Assembly: GCA_963920635.1 (NCBI GenBank)
Contig: OY987298.1
Coordinates: 1,240,001 to 1,304,000, forward strand
Direction of reading: 5' to 3'
DNA: 64,000 bases
Source of the DNA: Pseudeuparius sepicola
Lineage: Eukaryota > Arthropoda > Insecta > Coleoptera > Anthribidae
Shown here: positions 1 to 11,613 of the stretch, piece after piece
Numbering within the stretch: position 1 is the stretch's first letter
Layout of the letters: each line of letters starts with the position of its first letter
The notes under the pieces: model-generated
The model's database searches: none
What the model saw: the letters and a program-made list of their open reading frames with translations, nothing else
Told to the model about the DNA's origin: nothing
Program-made: the position numbers and the translations under genes

Positions 1-875
1 CTCACTAGATATTTTGAAAGAAGTGATTTTTTGCTATTTCTTCAGATCTCTATAGCTCCGTTATTTCTGATTATACAGAAAAACTGTAGAGACAAAAATT
101 GTAGATAATTTTGGGCTTAATAAGATAATCTAATCCAATTTTTTATGTTGTTTGTGATTTTTGAGATATGACATAAACTTTTGTTTTTTTAAATGTAAAT
201 CATAGTTGGCTGTGGCCTTATCAAATCGGCCATTTTTTGAGCTTTCCAAAGATATAATACTCGACATAGTTATTACAAAAAATAAAAGAGCTATGGCTAA
301 TTTTCTGTTTTTTTTTTTAATTTTTACATAGTCAGCCATGGAATATTTTCATAATTACGTTCTATTGTATAATAAGACATAGGTACTTCAAACTTTCAAA
401 TATTTTATTTTTAGCTGGTGACAAAATGTAACAAAATAAAACAAAAATTATCATGATGGAGCTCCACCACATAATTACTTGCCCGTAAGAAATTACCTAG
501 ATCAGCTCTATCCAAATAGTTGGATAGACCTATTTCCTGGCAGTCCCGATCCCCCGATTTATCTGTTTTGGATTTCTTTTTGTGGGGAACAGTAAAGAAT
601 AAAGTATGAGACAATTATTGTTAAATTAAGAGCAGCTGTTTTAGAACCAATTGCCCGTATTGACAGGCGCTCTCTAAGAAAGGCGACAAATTCAGCTTTA
701 AAAAGATGCAATATTTGCATAAATAATAATGGTGGATTGTTTGAACACCTTTTTTATTTTAAAAGGTGACCTTTTAAAATAATAATAATTTGAATTTGAG
801 TTTTTTAATTTTTGTTTTATATTCTTCTATTTTGTTACCACCTAAAAACAAAATATTAGAAAGTTTTAAGTATGT
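1..875. mobile_element. Foldback element FB-1, left half (starts before window)
   Basis: The left arm is an inverted copy of 2521-2935, and the same sequence makes up the arms of the elements at 39975-41297 and 53321-54716. The stretch 541-750 (plus strand) translates in pieces to the C-terminal part of a mariner/IS630-type DDE transposase: RSPDLSVLDFFLWGTVKNKV followed by a stop, then after a frame change RRSLRKATNSALKRC and a GGLFEHL-like end. The element is interrupted after 875 by a palindromic insertion. The short open frames here are not genes. Family assignment rests on the RSPDL..LDFFLW motif and on the CAGGGTG ends with TA target duplication seen in the complete copy. Confidence 0.7.
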
Positions 876-980
876 AAATTGTTTGGGAAGGCATCCATTA
901 TAGGTAGTAGATTCAAAAATACTGATGTAGAGCAAAAGCAATAAAATAGTCTGTATAACCTATAAATCTATTTTATTTGT

Positions 981-1027
981 TCTTTTCTGGTTACCGGTTT
1001 CGCAAGCTACAAAGTTGCTTGCATCTT
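981..1027 (-). ncRNA. Hammerhead ribozyme-like motif (left palindrome arm)
   Basis: Reverse complement of the motif at 2386-2432. It has the same core elements: CTGAAGA, a GCAAGC/GCTTGC stem II, GAAA and CCGGT. It is carried on the minus strand of the left arm. Confidence 0.5.
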
Positions 1028-2385
1028 CAGACCACTAAAAAAAAGAGGGATGGTAGGGATCAGTACAGTCCCAAGTGACAAAGTCAAACACTTTAAAAAA
1101 CATTAAATAAAATTATTACAATTAAAAAATATCCAAAAATATTTCTGCTAAATACCAACAATTAAGGCAAACAATAACATACTTACATAGATAATAAGCA
1201 CTAGCTAGAGATTTGTCAAACATTACATATCGGAGGCTGCACATCCATTCGTTTTATTCAACAGGAATTTGAAAACTCTAGAGCATTACACATGGGCCAA
1301 TGTACTATTTCTCAACCTGTCATAAAGTAAGGTTATATTAAGAATTATTTGAAATTATAGGGGAAAAAATAAGATTAATTAGAAAGAAAAACATTGTACT
1401 CACCTTCAGAACAAAGCTGTGAATACAATAAGTTAAATTTCAAACAACTGAATTCTTATTACATCTGAATATCATGGTCAAAAAACTTTGTTTAATTATG
1501 TAGCTTTTTCTTCTATTATTATACTATATAAACCAAAAATACTAAGTGAAGTAAACTGAAAAACCAATATATTGAATCAAAGGGAAATGTAGAAAAACAA
1601 ACAACTCACCGATGACTAAGAATAAGGGCGATAATGACAAAAATTATTATTAACAATTTAAAAGACGTAAATTGGCCATTCCCTACATATGTATATATAT
1701 ATATATATATGTTTTGACTTCGACTTGACATATGTAGGGAATGGCCAATTTACGTCTTTTAAATTGTTAATAATAATTTTTGTCATTATCGCCCTTATTC
1801 TTAGTCATCGGTGAGTTGTTTGTTTTTCTACATTTCCCTTTGATTCAATATATTGGTTTTTCAGTTTACTTCACTTAGTATTTTTGGTTTATATAGTATA
1901 ATAATAGAAGAAAAAGCTACATAATTAAACAAAGTTTTTTGACCATGATATTCAGATGTAATAAGAATTCAGTTGTTTGAAATTTAACTTATTGTATTCA
2001 CAGCTTTGTTCTGAAGGTGAGTACAATGTTTTTCTTTCTAATTAATCTTATTTTTTCCCCTATAATTTCAAATAATTCTTAATATAACCTTACTTTATGA
2101 CAGGTTGAGAAATAGTACATTGGCCCATGTGTAATGCTCTAGAGTTTTCAAATTCCTGTTGAATAAAACGAATGGATGTGCAGCCTCCGATATGTAATGT
2201 TTGACAAATCTCTAGCTAGTGCTTATTATCTATGTAAGTATGTTATTGTTTGCCTTAATTGTTGGTATTTAGCAGAAATATTTTTGGATATTTTTTAATT
2301 GTAATAATTTTATTTAATGTTTTTTAAAGTGTTTGACTTTGTCACTTGGGACTGTACTGATCCCTACCATCCCTCTTTTTTTTAG

Positions 2386-2432
2386 TGGTCTGAAGATGCA
2401 AGCAACTTTGTAGCTTGCGAAACCGGTAACCA
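2386..2432 (+). ncRNA. Hammerhead ribozyme-like motif in palindrome right arm
   Basis: Stem I TGGT (2386-2389) pairs with ACCA (2429-2432). Core CTGAAGA is at 2390-2396, followed by one extra T. Stem II is GCAAGC (2398-2403) with GCTTGC (2413-2418), loop of 9 nt. GAAA is at 2419-2422. Stem III is A-CC/GG-T (2422-2427) and the cleavage-site base would be A2428. This fits a minimal type I hammerhead except for the extra T between CTGANGA and stem II. Position 7 of the core is the tolerated variable position (A here). Activity is not shown. Confidence 0.6.
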
Positions 2433-2520
2433 GAAAAGAACAAATAAAATAGATTTATAGGTTATACAGACTATTTTATTGCTTTTGCTCTACATCAGTA
2501 TTTTTGAATTTTAAGTATGT

Positions 2521-2935
2521 CTAATTTTAAAATAGAACGTAATTATGAAAATATTCCATGGCTGACAATGTGAAAATTAAAAAAATCAGAAAACCAGCCA
2601 TATCTCTTTTATTTTTTGTAATAACTATGCCGAGTATTATATCTTTGGAAAGCTTAAAAAATGGCCGATTTTATAATGCCACAGCCAACTATGATTTACA
2701 TTTAAAAAAACACAAGTTTATGTCATATCTCAAAAATCGCAAACAACATAAAAAATTGGATCAGATTATCTTATTAAGCCCAAAATTATCTACAATTTTT
2801 GTCTCTACAGTTTTTCTGTATAATCAGAAATAACGGAGGTACAGATATCTGAAGAATATCAAAAAATCACTTTTTTCAAAATATCTAGTGAGCCGTGAAC
2901 TTTTTTAAAAATCCAAAAGGGGCATTAGATTGAGC
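2521..2935. mobile_element. Foldback FB-1, right half
   Basis: Inverted copy of the start of the window. Continues the interrupted element after the 12-bp target duplication and diverges from the other family members after about 2950. The 91-aa open frame in it is part of the inverted arm, found on the opposite strand elsewhere, and not a gene. Confidence 0.7.
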
Positions 2936-3099
2936 ATTCAAAACTCGCCAAGGTTCAATTTTTTTAACTTTTCTTTAATTTCCTCCAAAGGAAGGCGGTT
3001 AATGCAAACATATCTGGTAGGTACACTTTAGACAAAATATCTGGTACACTTTAGACACCGTTATATAAATTAAAAAAAATTTGGCCTGTTTACTTCCAC

Positions 3100-3160
3100 C
3101 AGTGCCGGAGACGCGGGGGTCAACCATCATATTTTTTAATAAAAAAATGGTGCGCCACTG
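3100..3160. repeat. ~60-bp miniature module with CAGTG..CACTG ends
   Basis: Begins CAGTGCCGG, has a G-rich start, and ends GTGCGCCACTG. Similar 59-bp modules lie at 17573-17631 and 44329-44387. It has no coding capacity. The rest of 2936-3546 is AT-rich with nothing recognised. Confidence 0.35.
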
Positions 3161-3546
3161 GAAAAGTAATCTTTGTTGCTTTCACTAAGTTTGCCAATTA
3201 ATTCTGAGAAAGAAACTATTCCCGACTTTTTTCGAAAAATGTACCGTTTTTGAAAAACTCATTTTCGTGCGTTTTAAATTTTCTAGCAGAAAAAAATCAA
3301 AGTAGGTTTAGGATTTTAAAATTTTGGACACTGATGCGGATCTTAATTCTGAACAACTTTCCCAATTAACATTTTGCCGTAAAACCTACATAAACTAGCA
3401 AGCTTCCAATTTTTAACACAGAATAGTAAATTACCCTCTTAATTGAGAAAAATATAATATAGAAAAAACTAGGATAAAGAACATAGCCCAGGTCAATGGT
3501 TACGACACAAACATGGTAATAAAGTTAATAATGAATAAACACAAAT

Positions 3547-3770
3547 ATAAGAAAAAACTTCAAGATTCCACTAAGTTTAGGAAGAACAGTGGCGGTCCTA
3601 GGATTTTAACATTGGGGGGGGGGGGACGACGATCAATAATCAGTTACAAAAAATTTATATAAGAAAAAACTTCAAGATTCCACTAAGTTTAGGAAAGAAC
3701 AGTGGCGGTCCTAGGATTTTAACTTGGGGGGGGGGGGGGGCGACGATCAATGATCAGTTACAAAAAATTT
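3547..3770. repeat. Two tandem ~112-bp units with long G tracts
   Basis: Each unit begins ATAAGAAAAAACTTCAAG and contains AGTGGCGGTCCTAGG, then a run of 12 or more G. A third shorter G run follows in 3775-3781. The G runs could form quadruplexes and are also likely places for sequencing error. Second copy at 22411-22634. Confidence 0.75.
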
Positions 3771-4990
3771 AAGAGGGGGGGCAAATTTAATTTTTTTAAT
3801 GAGAATACTGAGAACACATGGTTGGCAACCTATTTATTAGGTACTCTTAACAAAATAAAAAAAGCAAAATAAAAATTAAAATTCACACTAATAACAAAAT
3901 ATAAAAAATGAGTTATTTTTACGATTTTTGAATCCACAGGATATCTACGATAGGAGTAAAAGATACAACGCATATTATGTTATTGGTGGTGACCAGGGAC
4001 TCTCTAAAATAAGGGGACCCAGCAATGCCCAGCATGTCACATAGGAAAAGTGAAGCCTTGAGGGGAAGTTTGTTTTCTGTTGACTCCAAGGAGACCACAA
4101 GGGGGCTGGTGCAAGGTTATGTTGTCAGTGTCCAACTGCCATCAGGTTTTATGTGACATGCCAGCGCCATAGATTCCAAAGGAGGCAAAACATTTCCCAT
4201 CATAATTCACAATTTATAAGTTTTCTAACTTCCAGATAGTCAATTAAAGGTAATGCGGCCGCCTGTAGTAGTCCCAATAATTTCAACCAAATTTTTCTTG
4301 TCTCACCTTTAGTAATCCTACAATTCCCATTACGTGGGCATTACGTATAAGTAAGTAGTTCAAAACAAAAATGGTATTTCGTAAATTTTAAATTATTAAG
4401 CAGGTAGCTTCAGTCAGGTCTTTTTTTAAAGAGTTTTTATCCACGGCTAGAAGTTTATTTTACGTTTGTGAGGTAGTAATTTTATGAGCACCGAGAAAAA
4501 CTACATAATTAGAAGTAAGTACAAGACCTAATCTTATTAGTCCATCTCGAAATCTGTGAAAGTTCTTTGGGTAGATACATTCAACAAGGGAAGAAAGTTC
4601 AAGTATACATGGATTGAGGAACGGTAACAAGGTGCAATAGCGACAAATTCTTAAATAAGCAAAATCGGCATACTGACTATAACCATACTTATTACTTAAA
4701 TTCAATGAAAATGTTTTCAAGTTATTTCGTTTGCCGTTCGTTCGTTTACTATTTCAGATCCAGAGATCCAGAGAAACGGCCGAGGGCCGCCCTTAACTGA
4801 TCACGCTGTATATATATCTATACAATTTTATATACATTTTATAATGTAACAAAATTATGGGTTTGCTTTGGTTTGAATTTTTTGATTATTTTCTTCTTTT
4901 TAGTGCATTTAGGTAAATAAAAGCTTTTGTTTTTAAAAATATTTTTTTTATTAATAATTTTTTTTCCATTCCGTACAACTCGCGGTTAAC
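3771..4990. other. Intronic repeat-rich stretch, no gene
   Basis: AT-rich sequence. 3993-4020 holds a CAGGGACTCT..GGGGACCC module, also seen at 41829-41856 and, complete, at 61726-61756. 4515-4690 is a dispersed repeat found inverted at 42128-42292. Its 86-aa minus frame looks like a decayed repeat product, but I cannot assign it. Second copy at 22635-23854. Confidence 0.5.
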
Positions 4991-5016
4991 AAAAGGTCTA
5001 GAAAAAGTGTTTAATA

Positions 5017-5486
5017 ATGCTTGCTGGACTAAAATTAGTATATAAATCTTCAGATAATATTGAAAACCTACTAGGTAACCCTAAGGACAAAATTAATCTT
5101 TTAGAAAAAAGTGGAATATATATGAAGTTAGCTGTTCAGATTGTAATCAAAAGTATAAATAAGAAAAAATCTTCCTCCTTTCTCAAAGCTGGACAGCCAC
5201 ATATATTGTTGGTCCAGGTTGGACAAACTAGACGTTCCATAAAAACTAGATTTAACGAACGTAATATGGGGCATTTAAAATATATGGTTGATTAGAAAAA
5301 TCTAGCATTGCCGAACATGCTTTCGAAAATAATCATAGAATAACAAGAGAAAATTTAAAATTACTTAATTACCTGATGGGAGATTATTAGACGCTTATGA
5401 AAGTCTGGAAATTTCAAAATGTAAGTTTAGTTTAAATAAAGGTAAGGGACCAATTCCCTACAGCCCCTTATACATGTTAATAAACT
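5017..5486 (+). pseudogene. Decayed Penelope-like element: GIY-YIG endonuclease end
   Basis: Broken C-terminal reading frame of a Penelope-like retroelement. The first frame reads DKINLLEKSGIY, a disrupted middle, then VGQTRRSIKTRF and MGHLKY. After a stop at 5293-5295 another frame gives KSSIAEHAFENNHRI, and a further shift gives LDAYESLEISKCKF and GKGPIPYSPLY. The GIY and (Y)VGQTRRSIKTRF pieces match the GIY-YIG nuclease that follows reverse transcriptase in Penelope-like elements and nicks target DNA. The reverse transcriptase part is absent. Several stops and shifts make it inactive. A hammerhead-like motif lies 90 bp downstream, where the element's terminal repeat is expected. Confidence 0.75.
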
Positions 5487-5572
5487 GACAGGTAGAAACT
5501 TAAGGATAATATAGTAGGTAGTTCATAGTATAAATAGAATAGGTTAGAAATAAGTAGATTAGACTTAATCAT

Positions 5573-5613
5573 CTCCTGATGATGCTAACATGGTTAGCGA
5601 AACGCGCGTCGAG
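5573..5613 (+). ncRNA. Hammerhead ribozyme-like motif, 3' of Penelope fragment
   Basis: Core CTGATGA is at 5576-5582, then one extra T. Stem II is GCTAAC (5584-5589) with GTTAGC (5593-5598). GAAA is at 5599-5602. Stem III is A-CGC/GCG-T (5602-5609), with C5610 as the cleavage-site base. Stem I is CTC (5573-5575) with GAG (5611-5613). The GAAACGCGCGTC stretch is the same arrangement seen in well-known short stem III hammerheads. The only irregularity is the extra T. Confidence 0.7.
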
Positions 5614-6176
5614 TGCAAAAAACAAAGTTTTGGTGTGTGGAGTTAAGCGAAAGAAGTAGGTATTTTCTAAGTGCCAAAGGTTCATGATTCCCAACTTAGT
5701 TAATATATGCCTACAAACCCTTGATCTACTGGTATATGAACAAATTATCAGTGTTTCCAACATCACGCTCATCTCCATCTTAATTGCTAAATTATTGTTT
5801 TCGCCTCGTTATGTCTCCGGTCATGGAATTATTCCAGGACCTCCGAGAATTAATTTTTCATTTCCTCCACGATCCGCAATTTCGTAATTACGCCATGACG
5901 CAGACGAGCTTATTTTCAAAATAAGCGGGCAGTAAAACTGATCGTTAAAGTGTCCGATTTCGGGACGAACTCGATTTTTACGGTGTTTTGTTTAGATGGT
6001 TTTCATTTTTGCTTCCGAGAAAATTGCATTATTTATTTTTCTTTATGAATTTGCGGAATGAAAATTGGCTATAAATAAAATTAAATAGGCCGATTGGTTT
6101 CATATTTGACACGTGGGTATAATTTGCAATTTGCTAACTCTGAGTATAATAAAATAAAATAAAGGAATAGTATATT

Positions 6177-6297
6177 TCATTACGAGTCTGGAAATAAAGA
6201 TTTTTCCGTGCGCGCGTGACAAATTCCCGTGTGAGGCGCAGCCGAACACGGGAAGTCATGCAAGCACGGAAAAATCTATTTCTGGACGTGTAATGAA
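6177..6297. repeat. Inverted-repeat hairpin, ~35-bp arms
   Basis: TTCATTACGAGTCTGGAAAT at the left and its near reverse complement ATTTCTGGACGTGTAATGAA at the right. Both arms continue through TTTTTCCGTGC/GCACGGAAAAA, with a CCCGTGT/ACACGGG inner pair. Miniature-element-like. Copy B at 25041-25161. Confidence 0.65.
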
Positions 6298-6302
6298 CGA
6301 TA

Positions 6303-6773
6303 TTTTTTATTATACTTCTTTGAAAACGGAAACTCAAAACATTTTATCGGCATATTATAATGAATTTAATTGACAAAAAATAAACAATGCAGACAATATA
6401 ATATTTGGTATGTATGATGCGTTCCATGTTTACTCTCAAATTATTTCAAAGGTGCTTTGTTGTAAATTAGTTATTGTCAGATAAGGTGAATAAAACGTCA
6501 AAAATATTACAGAAATGTATCTAAATATTGAAACACTTACGAATTAAAATACAAAACAGGTACATGTAAAATATCAGAGAGCATATAGAGTTTCTTAAAT
6601 TTAGTTTGCTTTGCTGTATATTTCTATTTTAAAGCCATATATTCGTTATTTTTATTCAGCACACGGAAAGTTTTTCCATGCGCTGTTTCCGTGCGCTAGC
6701 CCGAAAAACCCCATCTTTCATTATTGCTAAAACAGATGAAAATAATGTGTTTTCAAAGAAGTATAATAAAAAA
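6303..6773. mobile_element. Miniature inverted-repeat element, perfect 25-bp ends
   Basis: The ends are TTTTTTATTATACTTCTTTG plus five bases at 6303-6327 and the exact reverse complement at 6749-6773. Total length is 471 bp, with no coding. I could not define a target duplication. Copy B at 25167-25637. It adjoins the 6177-6297 hairpin. Confidence 0.65.
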
Positions 6774-7469
6774 GTTTTTCCCTTGAAATGTTGCTTAATG
6801 TGATATCTAGTAATCGTTAATTTTATAGATAAAATTGGTATAATCCCAAATAATACTAATAAATATATAGGAATTAGGGATTAAATAGAATTTTTTTTAA
6901 TTCTTGATAAAAGTTAATTGCAATAATTACCTACTTATATTCCAATATTAAAGGTGAAATAATTTTCATTCGTCTGATTGGATGAAACATGTTTTTATAT
7001 GAAATAATCGTCTACATACACGTACTTAACTTAGGTACTTTGCCTTGAGAAATTCACAGTTTTACTAGAATAATTCAATTAATTAGCTATCTTTGTTTTG
7101 AAATGGCAAGTTTGTAGTAAAATAAAATTTAAAAACTTAACTTAAGGGCGAATAGGTACTCATAATCATTTCTGTCATTTTTCCTATACCCGCAAATGTT
7201 TAATTTTCAAAGAAATAAACATCGAAAGTGCAAAATTACAAGTTTCGAGGTAGAATATTACAGATATCAAACATTTTAAAATATACGGGGTGTTCCATTA
7301 AAAACAAACATAAGTTTAGTTTGGCACAACTTTTCTGAACACCCTGTATAAAACTAAACAAACGCAAGCTTGGTTTGGCTTCTACAACTATTATCTGAAA
7401 CTTTTTTCCTCACCACAAAAATATAGAAAATAAGGGGGGTGTAAAAATATACGTGATAACACTATACTA

Positions 7470-8157
7470 CAGGGTGAGCGAAACTCAACGTCCCAGGCCT
7501 ACGGCGGGAACACAAAAATTTAAAATTAAATTCCGAAAAGAGGTTCTTAAATGGGACATACTAAGGTCTAATTATGGCCGAAAATTAGCTTTTTTCATGT
7601 TTGGGAAAATGACCGCTGTGACGTCATCGATATTATTTTCCCAGAAGCATACCATTTCTTCCCTATATATTGAAAGTCCTTATAATTCTCAACAACTTTT
7701 GTAGGAAAAGATTTTCTGTAGGTATCTATTATTGTTCAAAATCTGCAGGGTCAAATACGTAAAAACATGGAATTTTTTCAACGATCGCGCTCTACCTAGC
7801 TGGTGAATCACATGGAGCTTTCATAGAAAAAATATTGATGTTCAAACAGATCAAAATACTTATACTGAAAGATTGCGTTGTTAAAGATAACAATTCCGCA
7901 ATGAGGCTGAAACGTTAAATGATACTTTAAAAAATATTACTTTAGTGCCGCATTTTGAGCTTTTAATGAGGCCTTTTAGTGCCGATTAAAAAAGTATCTA
8001 ATCTGACACAAAGCTAATCTATTGTAACATATTATTTTATCGCAAATATATGTATACAAACTACCATCACTACACAGCAAATACTCCGTGAGAAAACTGT
8101 ATTACGAAAAACGCGACTGATAGGTATCCCTATTAATAAGAAAAGTGAGTCACCCTG
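7470..8157. mobile_element. Candidate CAGGGTGA-ended element
   Basis: Starts CAGGGTGAGCGAAACTC and ends GAGTCACCCTG next to TA. Only about the first ten bases of the ends match, so this may be two unrelated ends. A tiny related element lies just upstream at about 7287-7350 (GGGGTGTTC...GAACACCCTG). The 83-aa plus frame inside looks non-genic. Copy B at 26334-27021. Confidence 0.3.
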
Positions 8158-9829
8158 TATAGCATCATTTTTTTTACAACCCGTCCGCGACTGTCTAGAT
8201 AATATTTTGAAAAATTTACGACTCCCACGGCTTCACTTGACTGGAAACAAAACACGCGGACCGCCTGACGGTATCATATTTTAATAATAATTGTTGCAGA
8301 TAATTCTACCTTATCGCACAATGAGCATGTAATTTCCTGGGCACGGGAGAATAATAATCCGCGTATCTCGTACTACGATATTTTGTCGTGTGTCCCCAAG
8401 TCGACAATGTGCAGGTGCTGTCAAGAGTAAGTAGCGTAGCTTTTTTGTCATTTTCTTGGATGGTGGAACTTGTAGTAGGGGAGAGTAGTAGGTATAGTAC
8501 TGTCCTTGTTTATGGATACTCTAGTTAGCCAATGTCTGACCTGGACCAACACTACAGAGCATGCCGTCATATTTCATTGTTGTTTACGGATTGGGGTGGC
8601 GCTACACGACGAAAAAAATGGCGACTTATTGTAGGTTATAGGGGGGTATTCTGTGGCTATTGGGATGTCAGTTTCTGACGTTCAAAAAATCCAAAATTTT
8701 AAATATCCAGCTTTATTACGATTTACCTTCTTTTTACGGTAACGAATTGTCTTTGCGTCCAGTATTTGGCACTTTTTACGGCTTTTCGAGGTAGATTTGT
8801 TTGTGATAACATGAAATTTTCGCGCACATGAAGAAAATGGTATGCACAGACCATTAGGTGAATTGCAGAAGAATAAACACTATTTTGGAATTATGGTATG
8901 ATCTGATCAACCAGCTGAAGAAGCGAAAATTAAAGATATTATTTTGGAAGAGTATTTTTTAACGTATGCAGGAATGAAAATAGAAAATTTTGTTTATAGC
9001 TTCAAAGCGAACCAATAGTCCTCCATATAAAGAAGAAACTGAAAAATCTAATGTGTTTTATGCTTTCACATACTACAACTAGCCATGGACTGTCTCGTAT
9101 AAAGCCACTGTAGGCCACTTTAGCGCCATCTGTTGCTTGTATCCTACATTGCTCTCGTATCCTTATGACTCTGTCACACATTGTCTAACTAGGGATTCCA
9201 TAAACAAGGGTATTGCTAAAATCACTTGAAACAGCACAAAAACTCTAATTGGTTCTACAAAAAGAATATAGGACATAAGCGTCACGCAGTTTTCAAAAAT
9301 ATACACATTCTACAAGCAATATTGTTAAAAAGTCTCTAAAAAGCCTCATCGATTGTAACTACTTACGCAAGTATATATCCTAAGACCTATCAGCAGAAAT
9401 CACCCGTATAAAATCCAAAGGTTTTTATGCGGTCGACGTCGACCTAGTCAAGGGGGCAGCCAATAAGAAAGCGAGCGTAGCGATTTGATTGGTCGGAGAT
9501 CCACGGAGCAGGTGTCGACGTGGGCCAGTTAGGCCAGTATAACCAGTGCCGTGCACGGAAATAAGGATTGCGCTTTATTTTACGGATTTTTTTTTTGTGT
9601 ATAGATTTTTGTGTGGCGTTGTTTTGTGTGAAACAAAATTATTGGTTTGCTTTGGTTTCAATTATTTCAAAGTTTATTTTATTCATTTTTAGAGCATTTA
9701 AATAAAATTTGTATGCGCGCCGCCTAAGACTCGGTCTTGTTTTACAAAGCAAACGCCGCCCAAGCGTTTTTATGCTGTTCTAAGTGACTTCATTTATACC
9801 ATATACCTATGGTGGGTCTGGTGGGTCAC
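8158..9829. other. Intronic stretch with dispersed CTGGACCAACACTA repeat
   Basis: 8541-9080 carries the sequence of the terminal-inverted-repeat family complete at 59806-60240: it begins CTGGACCAACACTA and continues into the same interior. The interior recurs at 15068-15500. 9440-9520 is GC-richer and has a small inverted CCAATAAGAAAGCG/CGATTTGATTGG. No gene is seen. Copy B at 27022-28693. Confidence 0.5.
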
Positions 9830-10491
9830 CTCAGAGAAATAACCAAGGATAGAGGGAGCAACAGCTTCAAAATACATACGTTTGTAGTCAACCAACATCT
9901 TATGCAAATTTGCCGAAGTAAACAAACATTATGCCCGTGTGTACAACGTTTACCTGAGATAGGTTATATCCTGAGAAATATCAATTTAGCCACATACCAC
10001 CCACTCTCTGCGTCCCATTGTATACAAAATCAGTCACTATACCCTAAATCCTAATAAATAGCCTATAAATTAACAGAAAAACAATTAAAAACGGGAAAAA
10101 TGCATACGTAAACAATCGGAAATCTTGACATGCTGGGCATACACAAAACAAATACCGCCGAGTTAACGAACGCGGCGCCCGCAGCAGCAAAGGCGGCGTT
10201 GCCATGTCAGGCGGTTTGAGGTATCTGTGACGATTTTAATGAATTGATAATTAGATACTATAATTACAGAGCAATTTAGTTTTAGTTTAAAATTGTTACA
10301 TACAAGAAATTAATAACTACATTTGTTAATTTAGCGTTATGGGAGGTGTGCCTTCATTGAATCTCATTATTAAACCCTTCTGTTTTGAAATGAAATGCTG
10401 TAAACAATGGAGTACGCGGCATCACTCAAAAAGATGTTGGCTTTGTTTACTTTTTGTTCTTACTCCCTCTATCCTTGGTTATTTCTCTGAG
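9830..10491. mobile_element. hAT-type miniature element with 8-bp target duplication
   Basis: Terminal inverted repeat of about 30 bp: CTCAGAGAAATAACCAAGGA at the left and its reverse complement ending at 10491. The 8-bp direct repeat TGGGTCAC is present at 9822-9829 and 10492-10499. The 662-bp length, lack of transposase and 8-bp duplication fit a non-autonomous hAT element. The 81-aa open frame at the left is not credible as a gene. Copy B at 28694-29355. Confidence 0.8.
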
Positions 10492-11460
10492 TGGGTCACT
10501 AAGTTCAGTCACTAAGTTCAGTAACAAAAGGAATTGAAAAACGAATTCGACGCACTATATAGTTCTACAATTATTATCAAAAGAATAAGGCGAAATATTA
10601 AAAAATAAACTATTTATATTTAAAAAAGATTTCAGTTTCGGAAGAGAAAAATCCTGTTCATGTTATCACCCTGTATAATAAATACTGTTTTTATCGACTT
10701 CCCTCTATCCCCATATTACCAATAAATACTTAAAAATATCCCATAATGAATACTATAAATAACTACACCTCATATCTACATGTTAGTCGATATGATTGCC
10801 ATTAGGTAGATTAACATCTAAATAAGGAACACCAAAATAAATTATTAAAAGGAAATATCAAACAATAATGCGAGGTTGTTACATTAGGATATGTGGTATT
10901 TGGTATTTGTTGACAAGTCTTCAACCATTGACTGACGTATTTATAAAGACTTCTCACGGCTATAGCTTTGGCTCTGATGGCTAACAATGTATTCTGCATT
11001 GTATTGCATTGGTACTGCATTGGTCGGCGGATTGTTTTAAAAAATTGCAAAATGGGGTAACTATAGTCTATCCAAGTTACAGCGGCAGTAGATATAAACA
11101 AAGTCACATGACCGCATTGCGATCGATTACCAGGGTCTGACTAATATGAGATTCCCAGTGGCTTGTAATTCTGAACTAATTCTTTTAGAAGTTCTAAAAA
11201 TTGTGTTTTTACCTTTCGCGGATCTTTATAAATTTCCTTGAATTAAGTGGCAAAATAAATTGACAGGATATACTGCTCGCGATCCGATCTAAAATATGCA
11301 GGAAACTCGACTGAGGGAAGAGCCGGCCCTGCATTCTGCTCGCAGCGTAATCACTTGACATTTTATGACGGCCAGACCAATAAGAGAATAAGTCACGTGG
11401 TGGCCAATGTTTTGATCCACTGTCTCTGTAACTTGGATAGACTTTAGGTGCTATATTATA
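10492..11460. other. AT-rich intronic stretch, nothing recognised
   Basis: No credible coding or repeat structure apart from a short imperfect repeat, TCACTAAGTTCAG, twice at about 10496-10521. The 98-aa minus frame at 10811-11107 has no recognisable motif. Copy B at 29356-30324. Confidence 0.4.
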
Positions 11461-11613
11461 GACCGTCAGATAGTGACAGATTTAGGTGCCCCATTTTCGC
11501 ATACAAGCCTCGAAGAGGGTTGAAAAAACATCGATGCTGAGTAGAATGAAGGGAAATTTACGAGTGGCCCCTGGGGATAACATATGGAAAATCCGATTTT
11601 CCTCTATAATATA

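Larger units (their letters stand above)
876..2508. mobile_element. 780-bp-arm palindromic insertion, Penelope LTR-like, 12-bp target duplication
   Basis: Near-perfect inverted repeat: arm 911-1691 is the reverse complement of 1729-2508, with a 37-bp apex containing (TA)n. The 12-bp direct repeat TTTTAAGTATGT flanks it at 864-875 and 2509-2520, so it inserted into foldback FB-1. No protein is encoded. Each arm carries a hammerhead-like motif near its outer end (minus 981-1027 and plus 2386-2432), and a possible small GT-AG intron lies at about 2018-2104. Penelope-like elements are known to carry terminal repeats in direct or inverted order with hammerhead motifs, so I infer a pair of inverted Penelope LTRs without the coding part. 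A fold-back library or assembly artefact is less likely because of the target duplication. Confidence 0.65.

Noticed and set aside
2558..2833. 91-aa open frame with hydrophobic stretch, repeated at 21422 and inverted at 130-339
   Set aside because: It is the arm of foldback FB-1; the frame is broken in the other family copies.
3547..3770. G runs as functional quadruplexes
   Set aside because: They sit in a tandem repeat resembling transposon ends, and runs of this length are error-prone; nothing else supports a function.
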